Assembly (NCBI GenBank): GCA_002917075.1
Contig: NTMA01000047.1
Coordinates: 1 to 64,000, forward strand
Length of the DNA stretch: 64,000 bases
Direction: 5' to 3'
Source: Hawksworthiomyces lignivorus
Taxonomy: Eukaryota; Ascomycota; Sordariomycetes; Ophiostomatales; Ophiostomataceae
The translations under genes were made by a program, and so were the position numbers. Shown piece by piece: positions 31,130-42,677 of the stretch (positions are counted from its first letter, which is position 1; every line of letters begins with the position of its first letter). The notes below the pieces were generated by a model. That model saw only the letters and a list, made by a program, of their open reading frames with translations. It made no database searches and had not been told where the DNA came from.

Positions 31130-33123
31130 TTTAAAAACAAATTTAAAATTTGGTTTGATTTTTGTATTGTTATTTGTTATATTTACTGTAATTCAACTTC
31201 ACGATAATTTTGCAAAGGCCTCACTATTTGGCCTACTCGAATAATAAGATCTGGCCAATCAGAAGGTAGTATTGTACAGTGGGGACGATGTCCCCATCAA
31301 AAAAGGACGGTGCGTGCATCAAGTCCCTGAGAGTTGGGCTCGACGTCTTCGTGAAAGTCTTTCTTGGTTTTTCGTTCAATCAGGCTAATACCATTGCCTC
31401 AGGGCTCTGTGCTCATTGCCAGCGGAACCCTTACACTAGCTAACTTGTTAAATTTGTCAGTCTCACAAAAAAAAAATCTGCCCTTTTTCTATTATAAATA
31501 TAGCGTGTTCACCATCGATTAACATTTCGTTGTCATCGTTATGAACGATATATAACGTTACAAAACCCGCTTTTGTTACAGAAAACAAATCATTCGACTG
31601 AAATTTTGGTCAATATTACCCTTCGGGGACTGCTGACACTGCGGATGCATTCTTGCTAGACAAATTGTGGATGATACTTTGGAAGCTTCCAAAATTTTAC
31701 AGGAAGAGTTGAATTACATTTGCGTTATCGATACAGAGCAAGACGAAAACGGATAGATGATTTGGACGGCCCCAAGAGAGAATGAAGCAAAATCAAGAAT
31801 CAGTCTTACCAAGTCCGCCTCGTGCCTTTAATCAACGGCTACATGGGTCTTCTTCGGCTTGAAAACAATCACAAACGACTTACGTTTTTCATGCAACACA
31901 GAGCCCCTAACGATCGCACACAACCTACTCTACAAAACTTGATGATCATAAAGATCTTAACTCAAATAGACTCTTTTTTTGCCTTGACTCGAACTCGGTG
32001 AAAATGTTGAAATTAGATGAAAGACCATCTTAGTGGTGGATAAGAAGCCTTCCTACGACGTACTCAAAAGAGACATAAGCTTAGAAAGCGGCGCCACTCC
32101 GGTTTTTTCGAGGAAATAGCGAAATGATTGAAGATTGTAACAGTTGCGGAAGGACATATGAAATCCAAGATTTTTCCGTCACGCATCATATTGATTGCTA
32201 TGACTTTCAATGGCTTAGAAGGACCCTTGCCCAGTGTTATAAATGTTGAGGGGCCATGACTAACCCCTACAACTTCCCTTCCTCCGTAAGTATTTTTGCA
32301 CAATTTTAGCGAAGAAATACCCGCAATTGTGGATTCAGAAATCCATTTTGTAAGTGTACGTTACAACCAGTTAGGTGAAGGAATACGCTAAGTTGCGGTG
32401 TTTCCGAGATAGTATGCAGCCGAAACTTGGCTACTTGCTTGCCAGGCTGGATAAGATTACGACGCAACATTCCTGCGTACCTGGTGGTCAGAGAGCCCAC
32501 AATTCACGACCAAGTTTTCTCTCTGTCGAGACCCCACATTTCCAAAATGTCCTTTTGTTTATTGCTGCATATCGACGCACCCCAAAACAGGAAGGTGCTC
32601 CTGGCTTAATTGGCGTGCCGGGATCGGCCAAACTTAGAGAACTGATATTCCACGTAGTACAGTACCCCGACGCCGATCGATTGATCGTGGCAAACAGTCT
32701 TGTGAATGGCATACGGCCTCCTCACGCCGATCCTACCCCACAGCGGGGGCTGGGGATAGTCTCTTGTACTCCACCTCTCTCCCTCCATATTCTGTATGTA
32801 GCGTGGTCTGGGGCCTATAGAAGCGTTTACGTTGAGCCAAGAGTTACCCTACCCATGACAACCCCCAAGCTGATCCGAGTAGTACTCCGCACTCATGGTA
32901 GACATGCTGGCATCAGTGGTATACCATAGGTCTATGTACGTAGTTTTGCATAATGCAGATTACGGCCGAGCTGGCATGAGTACTTAAAGCTATAGTAGCA
33001 CCCTCACCCCAAGGCGGGTTCCCGGGTCGATCATCGCGTCGTAAACCATATCTCTCCTTCGTTGAGTCTCTGATTCATCTCTCATCAAGCTCTCAGAATA
33101 GTTCTACTCCAGCTTAAGGCACC

Positions 33124-35294
33124 ATGGATAAGCGGTCGTCCGCGGAAAATGGTGCAGGCCTGGACAATGTCCGGGTTACTCATGATGAGCACGACGAGAA
33201 GAAAATAGTCCAGGAATTCAGCCCTGAGGTGCAACATGAAGGCGGGCCCCTAGGTCGTGACCCTCCTCACTCGAAAGCTCTCAACATCGTTGTGAACCCT
33301 TTAACGGTGAGCACTTGAATATTGGTTCTTTTCCGCATCGAAGACTGATGCTGACTTACTCCCCCCCCACAGCGGAAAACACCCGAGGAGAACGTAGCCG
33401 ATGCCAAACAGTTTGCTGAGACGCACGGTTTGGAAAACTACTCCACCCTTTTTGGCAAAGCCGCTCTAGTTGCCCGTGATCAAGACAACTTTCACTTGGT
33501 TTCCGAGCTGGATGAGCATGAGCGCGCCGCTCTCCAGTACGAAAAGGACCACAAATGGCACGGTCCCAAGATGCTTTGGTATTCAATAAGCCTGTGTGCC
33601 ATTGGAGCCGCTACCCAAGGATGGGACCAGACTGGTTCTAATGGCGCCAATCTGTCATTTCCTCAGGAGTTTGGCATTGCTGGTACAGGCAAAGATGAAT
33701 GGATCGTTGGCGTCGTCAATGCCATTATCTTCTTAACTGCCGGTGCTATGTGAGCTGTTTAATATCGCGATTTCCCTTTCCACAATTTTAACTAACGTAG
33801 TAGATAGTGGTGCTTTCATTGTTGATCCTCTTAATCACTACTTTGGCAGACGAGGCGAAATCTTCATCACTGCATGCTGTCTAACTGCCACTCCTATTGG
33901 TTCGGCTTTTACACACTCATGGCAAGCCCTATTCGCCACACGATTCGTAATGGGTATTGGCATAGGTGCGAAGAACGCAACTGTTCCTATCTTCTCGGCC
34001 GAGATGGCTCCTCATCGAGTTCGAGGTGCCCTCGTCATGTTCTGGCAACTCTGGGTCGTGGCTGGTAAGTTGCTTCTAGAAACGCTCATTTTGAAATCTT
34101 TGCTGACTATTGCGCGGTAGGTATCTTCCTCGGTTTTGCCGCCAATGTCATTGTCAAGGATACTGGTAATATTGCATGGCGTCTGCAACTGGGTTCGGCC
34201 TTCATACCTTCATTTATCCTCATGATTGGCATCTTCTTCTGCCCCGAGTCTCCACGTTGGCTCATGAAGCACGGAAAGTATGCCGCGGGGTTCAAATCGA
34301 TGAGCCGCCTGCGAGCGCACCCCATCATCGCAGCGAGAGATTACTATTACTCGTGGGTTATCTACCAGGAGGAACTTAAGGAGGCTAAGGGTGCCGGCTA
34401 TTTCTCCCGTCTCTGGGACTGCTTCGCTGTTCCCCGAATTAGACGCGCCAATTACGGTGCCTCTACCGTCATGATTGCCCAGCAGATGTGTGGAATCAAC
34501 ATCATCTCTTTCTACAGCTCTACCATCTTCGAAGATGTTGGCTACACCGCTACAGAGGCATTGTACGCATCCTTAGGTTACGGTGCCGTCCAGGTCTTAG
34601 CTACGATCCCCACTTTGTTCCTCATTGATACTAAGGGACGACGAACCTTGACTCTGATTACCTTCCCCATCATGTGCATCACTCTTTTAGCCGCCGGTCT
34701 GTCTCTCTTGAACCACGATGGCAGCCGTGGCGCTCAGATTGGACCGGTCGTGCTGTTCGTCTACCTCTTCACGATTGCATACTCACTTGGCGAAGGGCCC
34801 GTAGCCTTCCAGTACTCTGCTGAGGTGTTCCCCACCATCCAGCGTGAGCAAGGAATGGCCTGGGCTGTTTGCATCAACAACGTCTTCGCTGGCGTCCTTA
34901 GTCTGACTTTCCCTCGCATGCGGACCGTGATGACTCCTACTGGAGCGTGTACGTGATCCTTTTCCCGAGACCCTGCTGTTATATGTGCTAATATCCTTCC
35001 CAGTCGGTTTCTATGCTGGACTCAACCTTGTCGCCTGGTTCATGATATTCTGTTTCGTCCGTGAGACGAAACAGCTTACACTAGAGGAATTGGACCGTAA
35101 GTTTACCTTGATCAATGTCACGCTACTCAACCGCTAATGTACCTCTAGAGGTCTTCTCCGTTCCAACAAAGCAATATATTAGCTACGAGACAACGGTTTG
35201 GTTGCCTTACTTCATCAGGCGGCACATCTTCCGTCAGAATATCGAAAAGCCCCCAGCCATCATCGAAAAGGCTGACAACGCACCCACAGTCTAA
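33124..35294 (+). CDS. MFS polyol/myo-inositol-type transporter
   Basis: Six exons join in phase: 33124-33306, 33373-33749, 33808-34064, 34121-34948, 35004-35096 and 35149-35294, giving 627 residues. A long cytosolic N-terminus (about 120 residues, with HGLENYSTLFGKAALVARD) is typical of the fungal inositol/polyol-like subfamily. It is followed by GAATQGWDQTGSNGANLSFP, DPLNHYFGRRGEI, GIGIGAKNATVPIFSAEMAP, FCPESPRWLMKHGKYAAGF, QQMCGINIISFYSSTIFE, LIDTKGRRTL and GEGPVAFQYSAEVFP. Twelve membrane segments are expected at the plasma membrane. The actual substrate is unproven. The C-terminal tail after TLEELDQVF is split over the last two exons. Confidence 0.92.
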
Positions 35295-37873
35295 GGTGGA
35301 TAGGACATGGCAAAGCAAATGAGCTCTACAAGATGAATACCATATGAGCTTTTGTTATTGTCTACGCTCATAAAGAACCTAGTATTTGTACTAATCTAGA
35401 GTCCCATGCATGATCTTAGGAGCGGGGTAAGAGGATTCCGTTTAAATATGAGCTAGAATGATGAATAGACATTCCAATAAAGGCAAAAGCCGGGGCTCAA
35501 TCACTCAATTACCCTTCTTGACACAGTCCGTAAGGCTGTAATAGCTGTGATAACCAGAATGCTAATGACTTCGGCTGAGCAAATCCACCTTCTGAAGAGC
35601 TAAACAAACTACCGCGGATAGCGCTTACCGAACTAAATGATTTTGTTGGTCACCGGTGTTATATAAGAGGCTTAGGCTATTAAAGCCTAAGCTTTTCTCA
35701 CTAGCATGCCTGAAGCATTGTTGCAGCTAGTAGAACTGGCAGATACCCTGATCGGGAAATTAGGGCTAATCTCTCATCATATTGAGCTTCCGAATTTAAA
35801 CGATAGGGATTCTCGGAGTGTCGGTGACGTGTAGTTGTAGTTGTACGCGTTAAGTCGTGTTTGAATCGTAAGAATTCCTCGTCTATGGCGTCACCAGCTT
35901 TTACATGTAACCGTCGCATCGAGCGGTTGTTATGTCGACGCAAGAACTTGCATGATCGTTGTTCAAACCGATATGGGGTATAGATCGTGCCAAACAAAAA
36001 ACAAAAAAAGTACGTTGAGGTAAACGCGTATCAGGTGTGCGCGCGCTATGACACACGATGGCTACCCATTGTAGGAACGAGTGGACCCCTAGCTCCGACT
36101 CTTTCTGCATTCTTTTTTTTATCACTGCTCAAGTGAACTTTTTAAGTCTATAAAGTGAATGAAGTCGCAAGACTCTGTCGACTCGTAGATCTCGGAACTA
36201 TTTTATGGACCAGATCTCTCCGGAGTGCAAATTATTGACACGCCTAGTTGACCCATCACTTCTTTTCAAAGGCGTCAAAGCAGTAATATCCAATTCGCGA
36301 AGGGTTATAGTTAATAAAAAGAGTTCTTAGAGGGGGGGGTTAGAGATTAGAGAAGGTTGTTGTTTATTTCTACAATAAGAAGGGTTATCTTGGAACGGCC
36401 TCCATTCACTCGTGAACACTGTCTACGAATCCTATCGACATATCCGAATCAAGCTAGTGAATGCCAGCTGCATGCGGTCAGCACACTTAAAACTATCAAT
36501 TATTTTTTTAAAGTATCTTTCTATTAAATGTTGACGTGAAGAAGACCCGACTAATTGCTTTCAGTCGCGGATTTCTACTTTGAGTTTACTCATAGAACGT
36601 CAAGGGTGCGTCGAAATGCGGTTGGGTTGCAGATGTTAAGTTATAAGGTACTGTTACATGTGTCCAAGGGGATTGATCCTTTTTGTACTGGTACAGTGGC
36701 CTAGTGGCATCACTTAACAGCAGAGACGACTATATTTCAGGCAATTGTGATATGACGCTAGCAACTAACCCTCACAGAGTTCAATGATTATGAGGTTGAT
36801 TTTTAATTGCCTAGGTTATGGTAATAGAATATGTAGACCGCTAAGAGTCATGACTCTTGATAGGTTTGCTTGCCGCGGAGTCCGAGTGCGTGTGCCAATC
36901 TAATTTCGCGATAAAAGTATTAACAATAGTGGCAAATAGCTCAGTTGTGCTGAAAAGATAGTTGGTACCATGAAACACAAGCATGATCGTGGCAGAACTA
37001 GCCTGAGCTGCTACTAGCAGGGGTTTGATTTGCTGTCAAACCATGGTGCGCGTTGATGTACGTATTCAATGCTGCGCTTCCGAAGGGAAACAAAATATGC
37101 GCAACTTACATATGATGTCCAGTTCGATTGACTAAAATTCAATACGAGTGAAATCCAATTAACTAGTATAAAGAAATGATATAGGTTAGCGCACCTGGAG
37201 CGACGCCGACAGCTTAGCTTGACATGAAAATACGTGCTAGTGAAGATTTCGCTCAAATAACCAAACAAAAATCCTAATACGCAACTGTTACCCGATTTCT
37301 CCTTGACATTTAGAAAGGTCCCAGATAATCGTACAAATAAAAGGACGAGACAATTTAAATTTCTGTGTGAATAACAGTGCAAGCAAAATAAGTTGTTTTC
37401 TTGGCAGCCGCTGATCCTCCTATTAGACTTGATATCCTTATCATTGGCAATGATAGATAGTACGCAAGGCCTCTCGTTGAATGACTTGGCTTATCGCAGC
37501 TCGCTGCTAACTTTTTGATTCAACACCTTAGACAAGCTCTCTACCTACGCAATGCGGAAGGTGTATTGGCAATTGTTACATTACTAGCCTGTGCCAAGTT
37601 GTGTTTTGTTATCACTGCCAACAGGTTAGATATGGGAAAACGAAGGTGCGAAAATATGGGAGGAGCCAGACCTGCCGAAAGGCCGCGTCTCTGGCATTTT
37701 ATTTTCAAACTTTTGCTGTTTTCATGCATACTTGTTTGCAGCTGAAAATCTGTAGATATAATTGCAACATACCCCCTAGACAATGTGCTCTCGGAGCAGC
37801 GATTTTTATTTCTCTTTCCCTCTTTTTATCACATTCTATACTTCCTGGAATTATACTGCTGGGGCTCACAAAC
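35295..37873. other. 2.6-kb spacer with a solo LTR
   Basis: No gene is recognised. Open frames at 35701-35997, 35901-36125 and 37014-37382 lack motifs. The solo LTR at 36634-36719 is the only supported feature. The right end carries the permease promoter and a T/C-rich leader. Confidence 0.45.
36634..36719 (+). mobile_element. Solo 86-bp LTR with perfect target duplication
   Basis: Begins TGTTAAG and ends CTTAACA (short inverted ends) and is closely similar to the reverse complement of the LTRs at 18298 and 20230, differing at only a few positions. It is flanked by a perfect 5-bp duplication GCAGA (36629-36633 and 36720-36724). This defines the exact ends of this very short LTR independently of the composite element. 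Confidence 0.88.
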
Positions 37874-39620
37874 ATGTCGTCTAGCGATCACGACGTCGAG
37901 AAACGCGTCGCCCCTCCTCCAGGTGCCACCGAAGGTGCACACGGAGAGGTAGTCGGAGACTATGGTGCTGACAGCGAACTTCAGCGCCGTTTAAGCAGCA
38001 GGCATATTACCATGATTGCACTTGGCTCTTCCATTGGTATGGGCCTCTGGCTTGGTAGTGGAACGAGTTTGACGCAAGGCGGCCCTGCCGGTATCTTTAT
38101 CGGCTGTTAGTAATACAATCCGTGGCCGATTTAAAAGAATTACTTGCCACTAACAACGTGTTAAACGTGTAACAGATCTTTTGTCAGGATCGATGATCTG
38201 GTCGGTGTCCCATTCTATTGGCGAAATGGCTGTCATGTATCCTCTACCTTCTGCTTTTGTCCAATGGACAAACAAATTTGTCGATCCTGCGGCTGGTTTC
38301 ACTCTTGGTTGGTGTTACTGGTTTTCATACTGGATTACAATCGCAAACGAGTTGCAAGGTGTAGTGACAGTCTTAGGATTCTGGACCGATAAGGTGCCGA
38401 CAGCTGCTTGGATCACTATCTTTTGGGTTGTCATTATTCTCATCAATATTGGTGCCGTGACATTCTTCGGAGAGATTGAGGTCATTGCTTCTGCTATCAA
38501 ATTTGGCTGGATTTTTGTCGTCATTATCTCCTTTATTGTTATATCTGCTGGTGGCGCTCCTAACCATGATGCCGTCGGCTTCCGCTATTGGAATGAGACT
38601 CATGGCTTCACCCATGGCTTCAAGGGTTTCCTTGCGGTCATGCCCACGTGCATTTTTGCCATGTCGGGGTCAGAGAATGCCGGCCTGGTAGCCGCCGAGA
38701 CTGCAAACCCACGCAAGTCTGTACCGAAAGCTGTCAGCTCCATTTGGATCCGACTTGCTCTATTCTACATCATGGGATCTCTCATGGTGACCATCACTGT
38801 TTCGCCCTTCGACAACGATCTCTTTGGCGGAAGTGGCACCAATGCTTCTCCCTTCGTCATTGCTTACCGCAATGCTGGTCTTGCTCCACTAGCTCATATC
38901 ATGAATGCCATCATTTTTATCTCGGTGCTGTCAACCGGTAGTATTTCTGGATATGGTGGTTCCCGAACCCTGGTCGGTCTTGCTCAGATTGGCATGGCCC
39001 CTAAAGTAAGCATTGCCTCTTGAGTTTTATGGATCTGTTTTAGCTCGTAAATACTGATTATAAAAAAGATTATGACCAAGGCCGACAGCTGGGGGCGTCC
39101 ATGGTACGGTCTTGTACCGACCCTTTTGATTGGTGGTGGCCTTGCTTATATCAACATCGACCACACTGGAGCTGAAGTTTTCGGCTGGTTTTCCAACCTA
39201 ACCTCTCTTTTCACCTTATTCGGGTGGGGTTTAATTTGCCTTTCACACATTCGTATGAGGCATGCATGGAAGGTCCAAGGTCGCAGTGTTGACGAACTAC
39301 CATGGAATACGTGGACTTGGCCCTGGGCCGCATATTGGGGACTCGGTTGGTGCATTCTTCTTATGATCGCTGAGTTCTACCTTGCTATATGGCCGCTGGG
39401 TGACAAGCCATCGGCTACGAACTTCTTCTCGGTTTACGTCTCCGTTATTGCAATGATTGTCATTTACATTATCTCGAAACTCACTTACTTCAGAGGACGT
39501 AGATGGGTCGACAGCAGTGCAGTTAATCTAGACGACGGCCGTCGTTTCTATGCTGCTCACGAGCTCAATACGGGAAAGAATATGACCAATAAATTTAGAG
39601 ACTGGATCCATCATATTTAA
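37874..39620 (+). CDS. Amino-acid permease (YAT/AAP family, APC superfamily)
   Basis: Three exons (37874-38105, 38176-39005 and 39069-39620) join in phase and give 537 residues. LQRRLSSRHITMIALGSSIG followed by MGLWLGSGTSL is the canonical first segment. YLLSGSMIWSVSHSIGEMAV spans the first splice. Others are GFTLGWCYWFSYWITIANEL, SGSENAGLVAAETANPRKSV and SISGYGGSRTLVGLAQIGMA. The protein is a 12-segment plasma-membrane H+/amino-acid symporter; substrate range cannot be read from sequence. The acidic N-terminal tail (SSDHDVEKRV) is cytosolic. Confidence 0.93.
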
Positions 39621-40330
39621 AAGGTCATACATCAGATAGTTATATATCTATTGAATATAATAAAATAACTCCTCAAGAAAATTTGCTACTGAGAGCAACC
39701 CACCTGGTGAGGTCGGACGTGGCCAAACCCACAAAAGTAGCCGATACCATTCAATTCGATGCTTAGGCTAAGTGAAATATATTTTGGGTAAGAAGTTGTA
39801 ACTATTTCAAGAGAACATCTCAAAGCTGCCTCGGTAGGTGAGCAAATGGAGATTTGTATTCGCATATTTGGCGGAGAAGTGATGGGATATTTAGTATTAT
39901 GGGGAACGCAAATATCTGCCCATAGCAGTATAGATAAGCGGTTTGTAACTATTTAGCATGTGATAAGAAGAATAATTGGGTTGAAACTTCCGGACGCTAT
40001 AAGTTACTATCATTTTAACTGCTCAACCTAAAGAATAATAGTGTGACAACACTATAAAAGCTGGTGACTGGCAATTTGCCGGTATTATCTCTTAGAGTAT
40101 CAGATTGTCTGCAAGCACAAGTCTGAAACCCACGTTCTTGCGTCTAACCTTAAATTGATTCACTTGCGTAGCCATAGTACAAATCAACACCTGTGTTCCA
40201 AGGTACGTGACAAGTGTATTTATATTGAGAAATCATTTCCTTAAGATGACATTAATATCAAGGACGTCAGTCACTAGACTTCAAATAATAGCAACTTAAG
40301 TCCTTGATCTTTTCCAGATGACTATGATGT
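39621..40330. other. Convergent spacer, no gene seen
   Basis: This 710-bp AT-rich region lies between the ends of the permease and the phosphatase gene. It presumably holds both 3' ends; nothing else is recognised. Confidence 0.5.
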
Positions 40331-42677
40331 TTAAGCGTTGCAACCTCCAGGAAGCGTCTTATTTGTGGGGTGAGCGAGGCCTAGACAGCTGGCCATCTTG
40401 TAAAAGATGTCTATGTTGCTGTAAGTACCGCCAAATGTCTCTTGACAAGGCCCCATGGCATACTAGACAGAGTTAATAGCATTTCTAGAGGATGCGATCA
40501 TTTCATAAGATAATAGCACTACGTACCACAGGAACGTCAGTCAAGGAGTGGACACCTTGACTTTCTTGAACAGGAAGTGTTCCATTAACAACAAAACCGT
40601 CAGGGTTATCGTCTGGATTGACGTAGTAGTCGCTAGATGAGCCTGAAGCAGGAAGGCGAGGCCCTGTTAAATTAACACGATAATTCTCACGGTGATCCGG
40701 GTTCGCAGCGAAACCAGAAGCTATAACATAGCGGGGGTCCCAGTTGAGCGGAAAGTTAGGGCCAGTTCCGTAACTAACCCCCGGTTGCTCAATAGTGTAC
40801 TGAGAAAGACCTGAGTTTTGGTACACTCCGATTGCGTCCCGCTTCTCTCGGTCAGTGGCACGGGTGGACAAGTATTTCGTATCTGCACTGCCAAACACAT
40901 CTAAAACCGGTAATGTTAGTCAAATACTCGTTTTGATTATATTGTGGTTTCATTGTAAAACTTACCAAAGCCGTGGCCGTGGTCTGCGGACACAATAATT
41001 AGAGTGTTATCCAGCTCACCTAAGGCTTCTAGCTTAGCGACGGTGGCCCGGACCGTGTCATCTAACTCAAGGAGGTCTCCGAGAGCACGGTCATAGTCGA
41101 GAACATGCATTTGCTTGTCAATGGATGCGGCTTCAGACATGAGAAAGAAACCTTTGTCACCACCACGATCGTGTAAAATGTCTATAGCTTTCAGAGTCAT
41201 CTCTTTTAGGCCAGGTAGGTCAGTGGCTGGCCCATTGCCGCCGCTTGGGTCATTAGAAAACTGCTTCAAATTTGAAGGGAAAACATTGCGGTCTAGCCAA
41301 ACGGGTAAGTTAGACTTGCAAAATATTCCTAGCGCCTTTGAAGAGTTAGATGCAGCCATGAGAGCAGTCTTGTTCAAGCTAACACTGTAGCCTCTCTTTG
41401 CAAATTCGTCATAGTAGTTTTTGCCGTGATACGAGCCGGACCCAGCGATGAACTGCTCAGCTCCGCCGCCAAAGAAAACATCTGGACCATTCATCTTCGT
41501 CCATGAATAGTTCGTTTGTCCATTCAAAGCCTGATCAATTAAAGGGCCATAGAAATTTCGAGAGCGAGTGTGAGACGTTAGAGCAATAGGCGTAGCATCA
41601 GCAATGAAAGCAGTGGAGACGGCACCCCACGCAGATCCCTTAAGTGGATTAGCATCAAAATATAACTTTCGCTTATATGACTGTACCTACCCAGATACGA
41701 GTCAAAAGTTCGACAATCGTTTCCACCTTCGGATCATCGTAGAGATCCGGAGAGGAGTCGGCATAAACACTGACAATGGACTAATTAATAGAATTAACTT
41801 GGAAGCATACCGCGGCAAATAACTTACCCCATTGCATTGACGGTGCTCTTGTGACCAGAGTACAGCGCAGATGCCGAGTTGGCGCTGTCAGTGATAAAAC
41901 TGTCTATAGAATGAGACTAAATAATAAGAAACAATCAGCTTGGTTACCCTATGGCATCATGAATGTCGTTCAATGTACCATCTGGTGACCCAGAACAGGG
42001 AATTCGTCAAGTTTTAATAGAGATTGGTATTTTCCATTGATGGCCTTATGGCCGAGCAGCCGAGCAGCTGTAATCATATTGGTAGTCATCCCGTCGCCTG
42101 CGATGAAATGTAAGTAGAAGAAAGAACCAAACATGAAAAATAGTCAGACTGGTTTACCAATAAAAAAGATGACATTCTTTGCTTTCTTTAGAGTTGCGGT
42201 GGGTCGTACAATCCATGTTGCATTGGTCGTGTCACCAGAATAGTAATTCAGAGTCACATGGTAGGTCCCAGGTGTGTACAGTGCTACGCGGCGGTATATT
42301 TTTGAGGCGACATTGACGATTGAAGCGTTCTTAGCATCACGAGCAAATAGATCCTCATACCAGGTAAAAGTCCATGTCTCAGTTTCAGGCTCTGGTATAT
42401 TGAAAAATGAGGCAATGCTCATAGGAGTATCCCCTTCTCTGGCAATGGTTGCAGTAAATGCATCATCAGGGACACCATCGTTGTAAACCTGTGAGCCATT
42501 CTTGGGAGCATGAACTTCAAAACGAATGTCAAACTGCTGACCAGGCAAAAAATCTTGTTGGTCGGGAGGAAGCACACATCCTAGTGTTGAGCATGTTCCA
42601 AGTCTTTGGTAGGTCTGGGCAGAGGTCAGTATGGTGGTCATTGCCAATATGGCAATGATACTTAGTTTAGACAACAT
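40331..42677 (-). CDS. Secreted alkaline phosphatase (PhoA/Pho8-type)
   Basis: Seven exons can be joined in phase: 42677-42158, 42097-41979, 41916-41828, 41769-41691, 41638-40966, 40900-40527 and 40462-40331, giving 661 residues. A signal peptide (MLSKLSIIAILAMTTILTSA) starts it, followed by a beta-rich N-terminal extension. The catalytic core has KNVIFFIGDGM (metal ligand Asp175), then HSIDSFITDSANSASALYSG with nucleophile Ser224 in the DSA context, EAASIDKQMH, and SADHGHGFDVFG with metal ligands. The fourth segment was resolved by choosing the TTTAG acceptor at 41917-41919, which restores GHQMSHSIDSFITDS. It hydrolyses phosphate monoesters outside the cell. Several Asn-X-Ser/Thr sites are present. 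Phosphate regulation is plausible but not shown. Confidence 0.93.

Larger units (their letters stand above)
29695..33123. other. 3.4-kb repeat-rich spacer
   Basis: Contains a GA microsatellite, an inverted repeat and a transposon-like zinc-knuckle scrap listed separately. From 31.1 to 32.3 kb it is AT-rich with no gene. An open frame at 32375-32929 (plus) has overlapping open frames on the other strand and no recognised motif; I do not call it. The right end (about 32.9-33.12 kb) is the promoter/leader of the MFS transporter and is pyrimidine-rich (CTCTCCTTC, CTCATC). Confidence 0.45.

Noticed and set aside
32375..32929. 184-codon open frame on the plus strand
   Set aside because: No recognisable motif, several overlapping open frames on the opposite strand, and it lies just upstream of the MFS transporter; looks like chance or decayed sequence.
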